Source of the DNA: Butyricicoccus faecihominis | GTDB lineage: Bacteria > Bacillota > Clostridia > Oscillospirales > Butyricicoccaceae | DNA length: 64,000 nt | Reading direction: 5' to 3' | Assembly (NCBI RefSeq): GCF_024462775.1 | Contig: NZ_JANGCE010000003.1 | Span: 124,001-188,000 of the forward strand | Shown here: positions 8,722 through 16,813 of the stretch, piece after piece | Layout of the letters: each line of letters starts with the position of its first letter | Position numbering within the stretch: the stretch's first letter is position 1 | Notes under the pieces: generated by a model | Databases searched by the model: none | The model's input: the letters and a program-made list of their open reading frames with translations, nothing else | What the model was told of the DNA's origin: nothing | Program-made: the position numbers and the translations under genes

Positions 8722-9300
8722 ATGCAGACGTTGAAGGATGAGCTGCGCCACAAGATTTTGCTGGAATCGCAGCACCTTTTTCTGGAGCGGGGTTATGCGC
8801 GTACATCGCTGCAAATGATTGCGGATAAAGTGAATATCAGCAAAAGCAACATGTACCATTACTTTAAAAGCAAGCAGGATTTGTTCTATGAGCTGACGGA
8901 TAACGCGGCCGACGGCCTGCGCAGCGTGGTGCTGCGCCTGCGAGACAAACGGTTCGATCCCGCGGTCGGCATGCCGGAATATCAGCTGCTGGTGGACGAA
9001 GCGTTTATCCAGCTTTGCCTGAACGAAAAATACGGCCTGCTGCTGATCATGGAGCAGGCGCAGGGCACGCGGTACGAAGGGCTTAAGGCTACGCTCATTG
9101 ACATTCTGGCGGCCAAGACAGAGCCGCTGCTGGCCGACGACGATGACCGCGAGCTGCTCGCAAAGATCATCGTACATAACCTGATCGACGGCCTCATACA
9201 AATTCTGAAAAGCCGCGTCCGGCCGCGCGGGGTGCGGCGCAGCATCACCCTGTTGGTCGATTACCACACGCACGGCATCGGCGCGCTGATGAGAAGATAG
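8722..9300 (+). CDS. TetR/AcrR family transcriptional regulator
   Basis: A 192-residue regulator. Residues 1-50 form the TetR helix-turn-helix (ESQHLFLERGYARTSLQMIADKVNISKSNMYHYFKSKQDLFYEL); the rest is the variable ligand-binding domain. ATG 8722 is preferred to GTG 8710 because GGGTGG lies nine bases before it. The nearest genes (membrane protein upstream, spoIIID downstream) give no clear target. Confidence 0.88.
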   Translation: MQTLKDELRHKILLESQHLFLERGYARTSLQMIADKVNISKSNMYHYFKSKQDLFYELTDNAADGLRSVVLRLRDKRFDPAVGMPEYQLLVDEAFIQLCLNEKYGLLLIMEQAQGTRYEGLKATLIDILAAKTEPLLADDDDRELLAKIIVHNLIDGLIQILKSRVRPRGVRRSITLLVDYHTHGIGALMRR

Positions 9301-9309
9301 CTAAACAGC

Positions 9310-9405
9310 CGGGAAAGCATGTCGAAAAAGTCCTCACGCCGCAGCGTGCATAAAATAGGATTTTGCCGCTTGCGGCAAAATTCATAAAAACCGGGAGCAT
9401 GTATC
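9310..9405 (+). repeat. Structured intergenic repeat R2, copy A, left part (interrupted)
   Basis: Left half of a structured repeat whose second copy lies at 22908-23089. It contains a CGCCGCAGCG block, a hairpin ATTTTGCCGC/GCGGCAAAAT, and the 5' arm of a terminator-like hairpin (AAAAACCGGGAG). It is split at 9405 by a miniature inverted-repeat element and resumes at 9569. It lies just after the TetR gene and may supply its terminator. Confidence 0.7.
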
Positions 9406-9558
9406 CAATGTCATTAAGTTAAGGGTTTGTCATCCTGAGCGGAGCGAAGGATCTCGCGCGAACGCGCGTTCCTTACCGAAAATCGCGCGTTCGCGCGAGA
9501 TTCTTCGTCACTACGTTCCTCAGAATGACAACCGGGAAAGCTTAACTAAATGACATTG
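9406..9558. mobile_element. Miniature inverted-repeat element (MITE), copy 1, with 10-bp target duplication
   Basis: A 153-bp non-coding palindromic element. Its ends are CAATGTCATTAAGTTAAG and the complement of CAATGTCATTTAGTTAAG. An inner pair (TTGTCATYCTGAG and complement) and a long GC-rich stem (TCTCGCGCGAACGCGCG and complement) follow. The flanks are a perfect direct duplication, AGCATGTATC, at 9396-9405 and 9559-9568. Removing the element and one duplication restores a hairpin that matches the uninterrupted sequence at 22980-23020, so this is a real insertion into the loop of a terminator-like hairpin. Confidence 0.9.
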
Positions 9559-9568
9559 AGCATGTATC

Positions 9569-9655
9569 TCGGTTTTTTTACAAACCGACTTCAAGTGTGC
9601 CTGTAAGGCGCGCGCAGAAGCCGGAATACTCGATCGAAATGGGGCTTTGTTTCGA
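9569..9655 (+). repeat. Structured intergenic repeat R2, copy A, right part
   Basis: Continuation of the repeat begun at 9310. It has the 3' arm of the interrupted hairpin followed by seven Ts, then AAGTGTG, GGCGCGCGC and GCCGGAATACTCGATCG blocks shared with 23027-23075, and a final hairpin with TTTCGA..TCGAAA-like arms. Confidence 0.7.
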
Positions 9656-9662
9656 CAGCCTC

Positions 9663-9701
9663 ACAGCCGGGAAAGCAAGCTACGCTTGCTTTCCCGGCTG
9701 T
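9663..9701. terminator. Perfect 18-bp hairpin upstream of spoIIID
   Basis: ACAGCCGGGAAAGCAAGC, loop TAC, and the exact complement, followed by TTCTTTATTT. It acts as a terminator isolating spoIIID from the upstream repeat region. Confidence 0.8.
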
Positions 9702-9782
9702 TCTTTATTTCGCGGGTCTACCCGCCGGACGCCCTGCATACAGTGTTAGTAACGACAGTGCGAAACGGCAGGGGGGACGACG

Positions 9783-10055
9783 GTGAAAGGCTTACCCGAG
9801 GAGCGGGCGATCCAGCTCGCACATTATATGATCGAGCATGAGGCGACCGTGCGGCAAACGGCGGCGCGGTTCGGTATTTCTAAATCAACCGTACATAAGG
9901 ATATTACCACGCGGCTGAAAACGCTGAACCGTGAGCTGTTCGACGGCGTGCAGGCCGTGCTGCGCAAGAATAAAAACGAACGCCACATCCGCGGCGGCAT
10001 GGCGACTCGGGAAAAGTACCGCGTAAAAGCGGCTTCACCGGCAGGCAGGCCATAA
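9783..10055 (+). CDS. spoIIID: Sporulation transcriptional regulator SpoIIID
   Basis: A 90-residue DNA-binding protein with the SpoIIID helix-turn-helix (ERAIQLAHYMIEHEATVRQTAARFGISKSTVHKDITTRLKTLN). It switches mother-cell gene expression between sigma-E and sigma-K stages. Start is GTG 9783 with AGGGGGG upstream. A CATACAGT sequence at 9737-9744 resembles a sigma-E -10 element, but the matching -35 is weak. Its presence, with spmA/B and a cortex enzyme nearby, indicates an endospore-forming lineage. Confidence 0.93.
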   Translation: MKGLPEERAIQLAHYMIEHEATVRQTAARFGISKSTVHKDITTRLKTLNRELFDGVQAVLRKNKNERHIRGGMATREKYRVKAASPAGRP

Positions 10056-10060
10056 AAAGG

Positions 10061-10092
10061 CGGCCGCCCTTCCTTTGGCGGAGGGGCGGCCG
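10061..10092. terminator. Convergent terminator between spoIIID and the AbrB-like gene
   Basis: Stem CGGCCGCCC / GGGCGGCCG lies between two convergent genes. T-richness is modest, so efficiency is uncertain. Confidence 0.6.
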
Positions 10093-10111
10093 TAAATATG
10101 CCGGGGGAATC

Positions 10112-10354
10112 TTACAGGCTGGCGATTTCCTTCATGCAGGCTTTGCAGACGTTCTTGTTCTTGTAATGGATAACGTCCTTCGCGTTGCCGCAGAAGACGC
10201 AGGCGGGCTCGTACTTCTTCAGGATGATCTGGTTGCCGTCCACGTAGATTTCGAGCGCATCCTTTACGTCGATATCCAATGTTCTGCGCAGCTCGATGGG
10301 GAGAACGATTCTTCCGAGTTCATCGACCTTTCTAACAATGCCGGTGGATTTCAT
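10112..10354 (-). CDS. AbrB/SpoVT-family transition regulator with zinc knuckle
   Basis: An 80-residue protein. Residues 1-48 form the swapped-hairpin AbrB/MazE/SpoVT DNA-binding fold (STGIVRKVDELGRIVLPIELRRTL). The C-terminus has Cys52/Cys55 and Cys70/Cys73 arranged as a small zinc-binding unit. ATG 10354 has GGAG at a suitable distance; a GTG three codons earlier is possible. It lies convergent to spoIIID and divergent from spmA. A role in growth-phase or sporulation control is inferred. Confidence 0.85.
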   Translation of the reverse strand: MKSTGIVRKVDELGRIVLPIELRRTLDIDVKDALEIYVDGNQIILKKYEPACVFCGNAKDVIHYKNKNVCKACMKEIASL

Positions 10355-10449
10355 GTGTAACACTCCTTCATTTCTTTGTTGGGTCTTTTCATTTCTATCA
10401 CCAAGCCCTCAAAAGGGACTTGCGTGCGAGGGAAAGGGGGGAAAGCCGG

Positions 10450-11043
10450 GTGCTTTCCGTTGTATGGGTCTGTTTTTTGGTGCTTTCGCTGGTCTGTGGC
10501 GTTGCCACCGGCCGGTTGGACGCGGTAACGGCGGCAGTAAGTACGGGAGCGGCGGAGGCGGTAACGCTTGCCATCAGCATCGCCGGGCTGATGTGCTTTT
10601 GGAGCGGCCTGATGGAGCTGATCAGCGCGTCCGGATTGGCGGAAAAGCTTTCGCGTTTGCTCATGCCGGTGCTTCGCCCTCTGTTCGGCGCGGCGTCGCG
10701 CGATAGAGAGGCGATGGAGGCGGTCAGCGCCAATGTAACGGCCAATTTGCTTGGCTTGTCGAATGCGGCTACCCCGCTGGGGCTTAAGGCGGTGGACCGC
10801 CTGTACACCCTTGAGGGGCGGCGCGGCTCTCCGGACACGGTGCTGACGCTGATCACGCTGAACACCGCTTCGATCCAGCTCATTCCATCCACCGTGGCGG
10901 CGGTGCGCGGCGCCTGCGGCTCCGCGGCGCCGTTTGACATTATGCCGGCGGTATGGGTGGCATCGATTACATCTGTTGCGGCGGTATTGATCAGCGGGCG
11001 GCTGATGCGCCCTTTGTTCCCGGAGAAAAATCGGGGGAAATAG
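10450..11043 (+). CDS. spmA: Spore maturation protein A
   Basis: A 197-residue membrane protein with the conserved SpmA segments (TGAAEAVTLAISIAGLMCFWSGLMELISASGL, NVTANLLGLSNAATPLGLKA). With SpmB it is needed for spore-core dehydration. GTG 10450 follows AAGGGGGG; a longer reading from 10420 is less likely. spmB follows after 129 bases, longer than in many genomes, where the two genes nearly touch. Confidence 0.92.
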   Translation: MLSVVWVCFLVLSLVCGVATGRLDAVTAAVSTGAAEAVTLAISIAGLMCFWSGLMELISASGLAEKLSRLLMPVLRPLFGAASRDREAMEAVSANVTANLLGLSNAATPLGLKAVDRLYTLEGRRGSPDTVLTLITLNTASIQLIPSTVAAVRGACGSAAPFDIMPAVWVASITSVAAVLISGRLMRPLFPEKNRGK

Positions 11044-11172
11044 CGGACCCAATTACATTTTGTATTATTGCACATGGAAAGCGAAAAATTTGTCGAAATG
11101 CAAAACATTTCCTAAAGTATTTCCTAAAAATTGAATAGCTCGTCAAATCAGGAAAGGGTGAAGTGCAAAACC

Positions 11173-11700
11173 ATGCGTTTAATGCAAGCCGGGTTGGTGC
11201 CGCTTATGCTGGCCGCCGTTGGATTATACGCACTGTATAAAGGTGTGGATGTATTCCCAACGTTCCTGCGGGGGGCGAAGAGCGGCTTGCAGACAGCGGT
11301 AAGCATACTGCCCACCATGGTGGGCATGCTTACCGTTGTATACATGCTGCGCGCTTCCGGCGCGATAGACATAGCCGCGGCCGCGCTGGCGCCGGTGCTG
11401 AATCTGTTTGGGATACCGCAGGAGTGCGCGGCGCTGACGCTGCTAAAGCCGATCAGCGGCGGCGGAGGGCTGGCGCTGGGCAGCGAGATTATGCAGCGAT
11501 GCGGACCGGATAGCTACGCCGGCCGCGTCGCGGCGGTGATGCTGGGTTCTTCAGAGACTAGTCTATATACCATCAGCGTATATAGCGGGCACTTGGGGCT
11601 ATCCAAAATGCGTTATATGGTGTTTGCCGCTCTTTGCGCAGACTTGACGGCTTTTGCCGTTTCGGCCGCCATGGTGCGCGTCATGTTTCCGTACAAATGA
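11173..11700 (+). CDS. spmB: Spore maturation protein B
   Basis: A 175-residue membrane protein of the nucleoside-recognition (Gate) family, partner of SpmA. Conserved blocks include GLQTAVSILPTMVGMLTVVYMLRASG and LLKPISGGGGLALGSEI. ATG 11173 has AAGGGTGAAG upstream; GTG 11158 is an alternative. A terminator at 11841-11873 ends the transcript. Confidence 0.9.
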   Translation: MRLMQAGLVPLMLAAVGLYALYKGVDVFPTFLRGAKSGLQTAVSILPTMVGMLTVVYMLRASGAIDIAAAALAPVLNLFGIPQECAALTLLKPISGGGGLALGSEIMQRCGPDSYAGRVAAVMLGSSETSLYTISVYSGHLGLSKMRYMVFAALCADLTAFAVSAAMVRVMFPYK

Positions 11701-11840
11701 CATTATATCTCTTTTTTTCGACAAAATCCATAGAATGACAGGAAGTTTGTCGAAACAAACAAAATAATCTATAATCGCTTGTGCAAATAGTGATAACTTT
11801 TTAGCGCAATGGTAATATATTCACACAAAAATAGGAAGAA

Positions 11841-11873
11841 AAATCCCCGTCAGGAAAAACCTGACGGGGATTT
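11841..11873. terminator. Bidirectional terminator between spmB and hbd
   Basis: AAATCCCCGTCAGG / CCTGACGGGGATTT with an A5 loop, between convergent genes. Confidence 0.9.
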
Positions 11874-11900
11874 GCCGTTGTTGGAAATCGGCCAAGGGGC

Positions 11901-12773
11901 TTACTTGATGATCTCCTTGCCGAACGGGCCGTCGTAATCGAAGAAGCCCTTACCGGTCTTAACGCCCAGCCAGCCCGCGCGCACCATCTTGCGGAGCAGC
12001 GGATGCGGGCGGTACTTGGTGTCGCCGGTCTCGTGATAAATGTTTTCCATAATAGCGAGGTTTACATCGTGGCCAACCAGATCCGCCGTGTGCAGCGGGC
12101 CGGACTTCATGCTCGCGCCAAGCTGCATCGCGATGTCGATATCAGCAGGGCTGGCGATGCCGTCCGCGTAGATGCCGATGGCTTCGTTCATCATCGGGAT
12201 CAGCATGCGGTTTACGACAAAGCCCGGGCCTTCGTCCACGGCGACAGGCGTCTTGCCCAGCGCGGCCATCAGGTCGTATGCAAACTGGAAGGTTTCGTCA
12301 GAGGTTTGGATGGCGCGAACGACCTCGACCAGCTTCATGATCTGTGCCGGGTTGAAGAAGTGGCAGCCGATAAACTTGTCGGCGCGGTGCGGAATGGAAG
12401 CGGCCATCTCGGTGATGGACAGGCCCGAGGTATTGGATGCAAAGATCGTGTGGGGCGGGCAAATGCCGTCCAGCTCCTGCAGCAGGTCGATCTTGAGATC
12501 CATGCGCTCCAGAATAACTTCCATGACGAACTCGGCTTCACAAGCGTCCTTGCGGTTTACCGTGGTGGAAAGGCGGCTCAGGCGCTCAGCCTTGTCGGCC
12601 TCGGTAATCTTTTCTCTGGAAACCAAGAAGGACAGATCCTTGTCGATGATCGAAACGCCGCGATCGAGGAAATCCTGCTTGATGTCGAACAGCTTGACAT
12701 CGTGACCGCCGTTAAGAAATACCTCAGCAATGCGCGCACCCATGTTGCCCGCGCCGAATACACAAATTTTCAT
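11901..12773 (-). CDS. hbd: 3-hydroxybutyryl-CoA dehydrogenase
   Basis: A 290-residue cytoplasmic enzyme reducing acetoacetyl-CoA to 3-hydroxybutyryl-CoA. The N-terminal Rossmann motif FGAGNMGARIA, the catalytic-His segment GCHFFNPAQIMKLVEVV and the C-terminal 3HCDH domain ending in GWLGVKTGKGFFDY are intact. It is the last gene of the minus-strand run thl-crt-hbd. Its start is 66 bases beyond crt. Confidence 0.95.
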   Translation of the reverse strand: MKICVFGAGNMGARIAEVFLNGGHDVKLFDIKQDFLDRGVSIIDKDLSFLVSREKITEADKAERLSRLSTTVNRKDACEAEFVMEVILERMDLKIDLLQELDGICPPHTIFASNTSGLSITEMAASIPHRADKFIGCHFFNPAQIMKLVEVVRAIQTSDETFQFAYDLMAALGKTPVAVDEGPGFVVNRMLIPMMNEAIGIYADGIASPADIDIAMQLGASMKSGPLHTADLVGHDVNLAIMENIYHETGDTKYRPHPLLRKMVRAGWLGVKTGKGFFDYDGPFGKEIIK

Positions 12774-12839
12774 TATGAAAAACCTCTCTTCTCTCTCGTT
12801 GCAGCTCTCTCTTACTGCTTTGATGGATGGCGAAACGGT

Positions 12840-13655
12840 TTACTTGTTCTTGAACTCCTTGGCGGGCTTGTCGCGGTTCTTATCGAGGAACCAAGCCATG
12901 CCGTACTTCTGATCCTCGGTAGCGAAGCACTGGCCGAAGACGTTGCCTTCAAACTTGAGGGCGGAGTTCAGATCGGTCTGCATGCCGACGTTAACGGCTT
13001 CCTTGACCAGAGAAACAGCGATCGGCGCCTGCGCGGCGATCTCTTCCGCCAGCTTGACGGCTTCGTCCAGCAGGTTTTCAAGCGGGTATACGTAATTGAC
13101 AAGGCCCATTGCCAGCGCGTCCTGCGCGGTGTAGTTGCCGCGGGCGGTGTAGAGCATTTCCTTTGCCTTGCCGAGGCCTACGATGCGGGCCAGACGCTGG
13201 GTGCCGCCGCAGCCCGGGGTGATGCCGAGGCCGACTTCGGGCTGGCCGAACGCGGCGTTCTCGGAAGCGAGGCGGATGTCGCAGGCCATGGCGAGCTCGC
13301 AGCCGCCGCCCAGACAAAAGCCGTTGATCGCGGCGATGACCGGACGCTTGAAGTTTTCGATCATCCAGCAAACGCGGTTGGATTCGTTGCCGAAGAACTT
13401 GCCTTCCTCAACGGTCTTGGTGGACATCTCGGCGATGTCCGCGCCGGCCACAAAGGAGTTAACGGTCTTGCCCTTCTTGTTGACGACAGAGGAACCGGTC
13501 AGTACGACGGCATAAACGTCGTCCATCTTCGCGACTTCACCGAACGCCTCTTCGAGCTGCGCGTACATGTCGGTGGAGAGCGCGTTCATAGCCTGCATGT
13601 GCTCGATCTTAACGATCGCTACATGACCCTTTTTTTCGATCACTACATCGGTCAT
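12840..13655 (-). CDS. crt: Crotonase (3-hydroxybutyryl-CoA dehydratase / enoyl-CoA hydratase)
   Basis: A 271-residue enoyl-CoA hydratase/isomerase-family enzyme. Oxyanion-hole segments SFVAGADIAEM and GFCLGGGCELAMACD, and the two catalytic Glu positions (GGGCELA and QPEVGLGITPGCGG), are present. It interconverts 3-hydroxybutyryl-CoA and crotonyl-CoA. ATG 13655 with AGAGGTG upstream is preferred to a GTG four codons earlier. It lies between thiolase and hbd in the butyrate cluster. Confidence 0.95.
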   Translation of the reverse strand: MTDVVIEKKGHVAIVKIEHMQAMNALSTDMYAQLEEAFGEVAKMDDVYAVVLTGSSVVNKKGKTVNSFVAGADIAEMSTKTVEEGKFFGNESNRVCWMIENFKRPVIAAINGFCLGGGCELAMACDIRLASENAAFGQPEVGLGITPGCGGTQRLARIVGLGKAKEMLYTARGNYTAQDALAMGLVNYVYPLENLLDEAVKLAEEIAAQAPIAVSLVKEAVNVGMQTDLNSALKFEGNVFGQCFATEDQKYGMAWFLDKNRDKPAKEFKNK

Positions 13656-13673
13656 TTCCAAATACACCTCTTG

Positions 13674-13709
13674 TTAATTAGTAATTAGGAATTAGTAATT
13701 AGAAATTAC
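13674..13709. repeat. AT-rich TTAATTAGTAATTAG repeat
   Basis: Short reiterated ATTAGTAATTAG/GAATTAG units just upstream of crt. The same sequence occurs on both sides of 28300-28421. The rest of the 13656-13855 gap, including AATAATTACTAATT near 13810, shows no gene. Confidence 0.6.
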
Positions 13710-13855
13710 GAACGCCTAATCATTTACGATATGGATATGTTTGATACCAGAAACGAATGGGGGCGGAGCGCTGATTTGAACCGGCACTCCGCATGGTTTG
13801 CCTCCAATAATTACTAATTTGCAGACAGTTTTCCCATTTCGTTATTCCAAAAGAA

Positions 13856-15046
13856 TTACTTGCAGAGCTCGTCGCGCTCGACGATGATGGCTTCGCCCAT
13901 GCCGCCGCCGATGCACATGGTGGCAAGGCCGATGGTCAGGTCGCGCTTGATCATTTCGTAGATCAGCGTGGTGGTGATGCGGCAGCCAGCAGCGCCGATC
14001 GGGTGGCCCAGCGCGATCGCGCCGCCGTTTACGTTGACCTTCTCCATGTCAAAGCCCAGCTCGCGGTTAACAGCGGCAGCCTGCGCGGCAAACGCTTCGT
14101 TGGACTCGATCAGGTCGAGGTCGGCAACGGTCAGACCTGCGCGGGACAGCGCCTGACGGGTGGACTCGATCGGGCCGATGCCCATGATGGACGGATCGCA
14201 GCCGACGGAGCCGAACGAACGCACCTTAGCCAGCGGCTTCAGGCCGTTTGCCTTGACGTAATCCTCGGAAGCGATGATCATCGCGGCGCCAGCGTCGTTG
14301 ATGCCGGAGGCGTTGCCCGCGGTAACCGTGCCGCCGTCCTTCTTGAAGGCGGGGCGCAGCTTGGCAAGACCCTCGAGCGTGGTCTGCGGACGGCAGTGCT
14401 CGTCAGTGTCGAATACGATCTCGGCCTTCTTCTGCTTGACGGTGATCGGAACGATCTCGTCCTTGAAGCGGCCGGTCTCGATGGCCTTAGCGGCCTTCAT
14501 CTGGGATTCGTAGCCGATCTGATCCTGCATCTCGCGGGTGATGCCGTACTTCTCAGCAACGTTTTCCGCGGTCACGCCCATGTGGTACTGGTTGAATACG
14601 TCGAACACGCCGTCGTAAACCATCATGTCCACGAACTTGACGTCGTTCATACGAGCGCCCCAGCGCATGTTGCGGGAAATGTACGGCGCGCCGGACATGG
14701 ACTCGCAGCCGCCGACCAGCATCAGCTGATTTTCGCCGGAACGGATGACCTGAGAACCCAGCGAGATCGCGCGCATGGAGGATGCGCAGACCTTGTTCAG
14801 CGTCATAGCCGGGGTGGTGAGGGGCAGGCCCGCGCCGACCATAACCTGACGGGCTACGTTCTGGCCCACGCCGCCCTGCAGCACCTGACCGAACAGAACT
14901 TCGTTGATCGCGGCCTTGTCTACGCCGGCGCGCTCGATAGCGGCATTAGCGGCGGCAACACCGAGCTGAGCGGCGGGTACGTCGCGCAGAGCGCCGCCAT
15001 AGGTGCCAATCGCGGTACGGGCAGCAGAACAGATGTAAACGTTCAT
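13856..15046 (-). CDS. thl: Acetyl-CoA acetyltransferase (thiolase)
   Basis: A 396-residue thiolase condensing two acetyl-CoA to acetoacetyl-CoA. The active-site Cys87 (NKVCASSMRAI), the GGAIALGHPIGAAGCR histidine block and the C-terminal CIGGGMGEA cysteine are all present. ATG 15046 is preceded by AAAAGGAG. A promoter lies at 15134-15161. crt and hbd follow in the same direction, forming the acetyl-CoA arm to crotonyl-CoA. Confidence 0.96.
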   Translation of the reverse strand: MNVYICSAARTAIGTYGGALRDVPAAQLGVAAANAAIERAGVDKAAINEVLFGQVLQGGVGQNVARQVMVGAGLPLTTPAMTLNKVCASSMRAISLGSQVIRSGENQLMLVGGCESMSGAPYISRNMRWGARMNDVKFVDMMVYDGVFDVFNQYHMGVTAENVAEKYGITREMQDQIGYESQMKAAKAIETGRFKDEIVPITVKQKKAEIVFDTDEHCRPQTTLEGLAKLRPAFKKDGGTVTAGNASGINDAGAAMIIASEDYVKANGLKPLAKVRSFGSVGCDPSIMGIGPIESTRQALSRAGLTVADLDLIESNEAFAAQAAAVNRELGFDMEKVNVNGGAIALGHPIGAAGCRITTTLIYEMIKRDLTIGLATMCIGGGMGEAIIVERDELCK

Positions 15047-15133
15047 TGATGGTTTCTCCTTTTCTTCTCTCATACGGGCGCCGGAGGGTGACCGGCGCGT
15101 TTTAAACATATGGAAATGGGTCACATCGTTAAT

Positions 15134-15161
15134 ATTTTATCAAATTATTTTCAATTTGCAA
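15134..15161 (-). promoter_or_regulatory. Promoter for thl-crt-hbd
   Basis: On the minus strand TTGCAA (15156-15161), 16 bases and TAAAAT (15134-15139) occur in a markedly AT-rich gap between the CoA-transferase and thiolase genes. Confidence 0.6.
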
Positions 15162-15251
15162 GGGGTTTTGAAAAAGTATGTGAAAAGATTAACAACATAC
15201 CCATAACCTTCACAGAATAGATGCAAGATAGGCCAGCAATACGAGCGGCTT

Positions 15252-16808
15252 TTACTCGTGCTTCAAGCCCATCAGCTCATCCTTGAAGATGCGCTCGTCC
15301 ATGGTCTTCAGATCGTCGGCGATCTTGGGGACGAACTCCATCTGGTCGAGGATCTGGGTTTTCAGATCGATGCCGGGCGCGATTTCTACCAGCGTGACGC
15401 CTTCATGGCGCAGCTCGAACACGCAGCGCTCGGTGATGTACAGAACGGGCTGGTGCACCTTGTTGGCGTAATCGCCGGAGAAGGTGATGTGCTCGACCGA
15501 ATTAACAAACTTCTTCTTCGCGCCCTCCTGCGTGATGACGAGCTTGCCGTCGACACAGTCGGTCTTGAGGCCCTTGGCCGTGAAGGTACCGCAGTAAACG
15601 ACCTTCTTGGCGTTTTGGGTGATATCGATGAAGCCGCCGGCGCCGGCCAGACGGGTGCCAAACTTGGAAACGTTCAGGTCGCCGTTGGGCGCGGTCTCCG
15701 CAAGGCCGAGGAACGCAACGTCAAGGCCGCCGCCCTGATAGAAGTCGAACTGTACGTTGTGCGGGATGATGCACATCGCGTTCGCCGCGGCGCCGAACTG
15801 GGTGCCGCCGTAGGGAACGCCCGCGATGGAGCCAGCCTCCACGGTCAGCGTCATGTTATCGGAAATGCCTTCTTCCGCGGCGACGTTGGCGATCTTTTCA
15901 GGCGCGCCGGTGCCGAGGTTGACGATCGCGTCCTTGGGCAGCTCCATGGCGGCGCGGCGGGCGATGATCTTCTTCGCGTCCATCGGGATGGGCGGAATCG
16001 CGTCCACGGGGATGCGGAACTCGCCGGTCAGCGCGCCGTCATACGGCATGCCGAGGCACTGCATGTTCTCTTCGTCCGAACCGACGACGACGGAATCGAC
16101 GTAGATGCCGGGAATCGCCACGAGCTTGGGATCGAGCGTGCCGCCCTGCACGATCTTTTCGACCTGCACGATGACCTTGCCGCCCGAGTTCTTGCACGCC
16201 TGCGCCATCGCGGTGACGTCCAGCGGGCCGATCTCTCTATGTACGGTGCAGTTGCCGTATTCGTCGCAGTAGGAGCCGCGCAGGAACACGACGTTGATCG
16301 GGAAGCCCTTGTACAGCAGGCGCTCCTCGCCCTCGATGTTGACGATCTTGACGAGGTCCTCGGTGGTGCAGTCGTTGAGCTTGCCGCCGCCGTTGCGGGG
16401 ATCGGCAAAGGTGTACAGGCCGACGTGGGTGATGGTGCCGATGTTGTGGGCGGCGATATCGCGGTACATGTGCGAGATAACGCCCTGCGGCAGGTTGTAG
16501 GCTTCGATCTTGTTCGCAAGCGCCAGATCGCCCAGCTTGGGCGCGCGGTCCCAGTGGCCGCCGATGACGCGCTTTACCATGCCCTCATGGCCGTAGTGGT
16601 CGCCGCCGGTGCCGTCGCGGTGGCCCTGACCGGCCGCAAAGAACAGGGTCAGGTTGCTGGGGTGTCCGGTCTCCAAAAAGCGCTTTTCCAGCGCGCCGGA
16701 GAGGGCCTCCGGGCAGGCGCAGCTTACAAAGCCGCCGGTGGCGATGGTATCGCCGTCCTGTACCTTCAGGGCGGCTTCCTCCGCTGTGATGATGCTTACT
16801 TTCTTCAT
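15252..16808 (-). CDS. Acyl-CoA:acetate/3-ketoacid CoA-transferase (fused alpha-beta)
   Basis: A 518-residue class I CoA-transferase with both halves fused, as in propionate CoA-transferase. The catalytic Glu324 sits in TLTVEAGSIAGVPYGG, and the N-terminal GGFVSCACPEAL segment is typical. In this operon, after 4-hydroxybutyryl-CoA dehydratase, it probably activates 4-hydroxybutyrate or moves CoA between short acids; the exact pair cannot be read from sequence. AGGAGG lies nine bases from ATG 16808. An ATG at 16817 overlaps the previous stop (ATGA) and could be used by coupling. Confidence 0.88.
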   Translation of the reverse strand: MKKVSIITAEEAALKVQDGDTIATGGFVSCACPEALSGALEKRFLETGHPSNLTLFFAAGQGHRDGTGGDHYGHEGMVKRVIGGHWDRAPKLGDLALANKIEAYNLPQGVISHMYRDIAAHNIGTITHVGLYTFADPRNGGGKLNDCTTEDLVKIVNIEGEERLLYKGFPINVVFLRGSYCDEYGNCTVHREIGPLDVTAMAQACKNSGGKVIVQVEKIVQGGTLDPKLVAIPGIYVDSVVVGSDEENMQCLGMPYDGALTGEFRIPVDAIPPIPMDAKKIIARRAAMELPKDAIVNLGTGAPEKIANVAAEEGISDNMTLTVEAGSIAGVPYGGTQFGAAANAMCIIPHNVQFDFYQGGGLDVAFLGLAETAPNGDLNVSKFGTRLAGAGGFIDITQNAKKVVYCGTFTAKGLKTDCVDGKLVITQEGAKKKFVNSVEHITFSGDYANKVHQPVLYITERCVFELRHEGVTLVEIAPGIDLKTQILDQMEFVPKIADDLKTMDERIFKDELMGLKHE

Positions 16809-16813
16809 CTTTA

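Noticed and set aside
12003-13688. Long plus-strand open frame opposite hbd and crt
   Set aside because: Shadow of two certain genes; composition (Val/Asp/His/Leu-rich) fits antisense reading and no motif is present.
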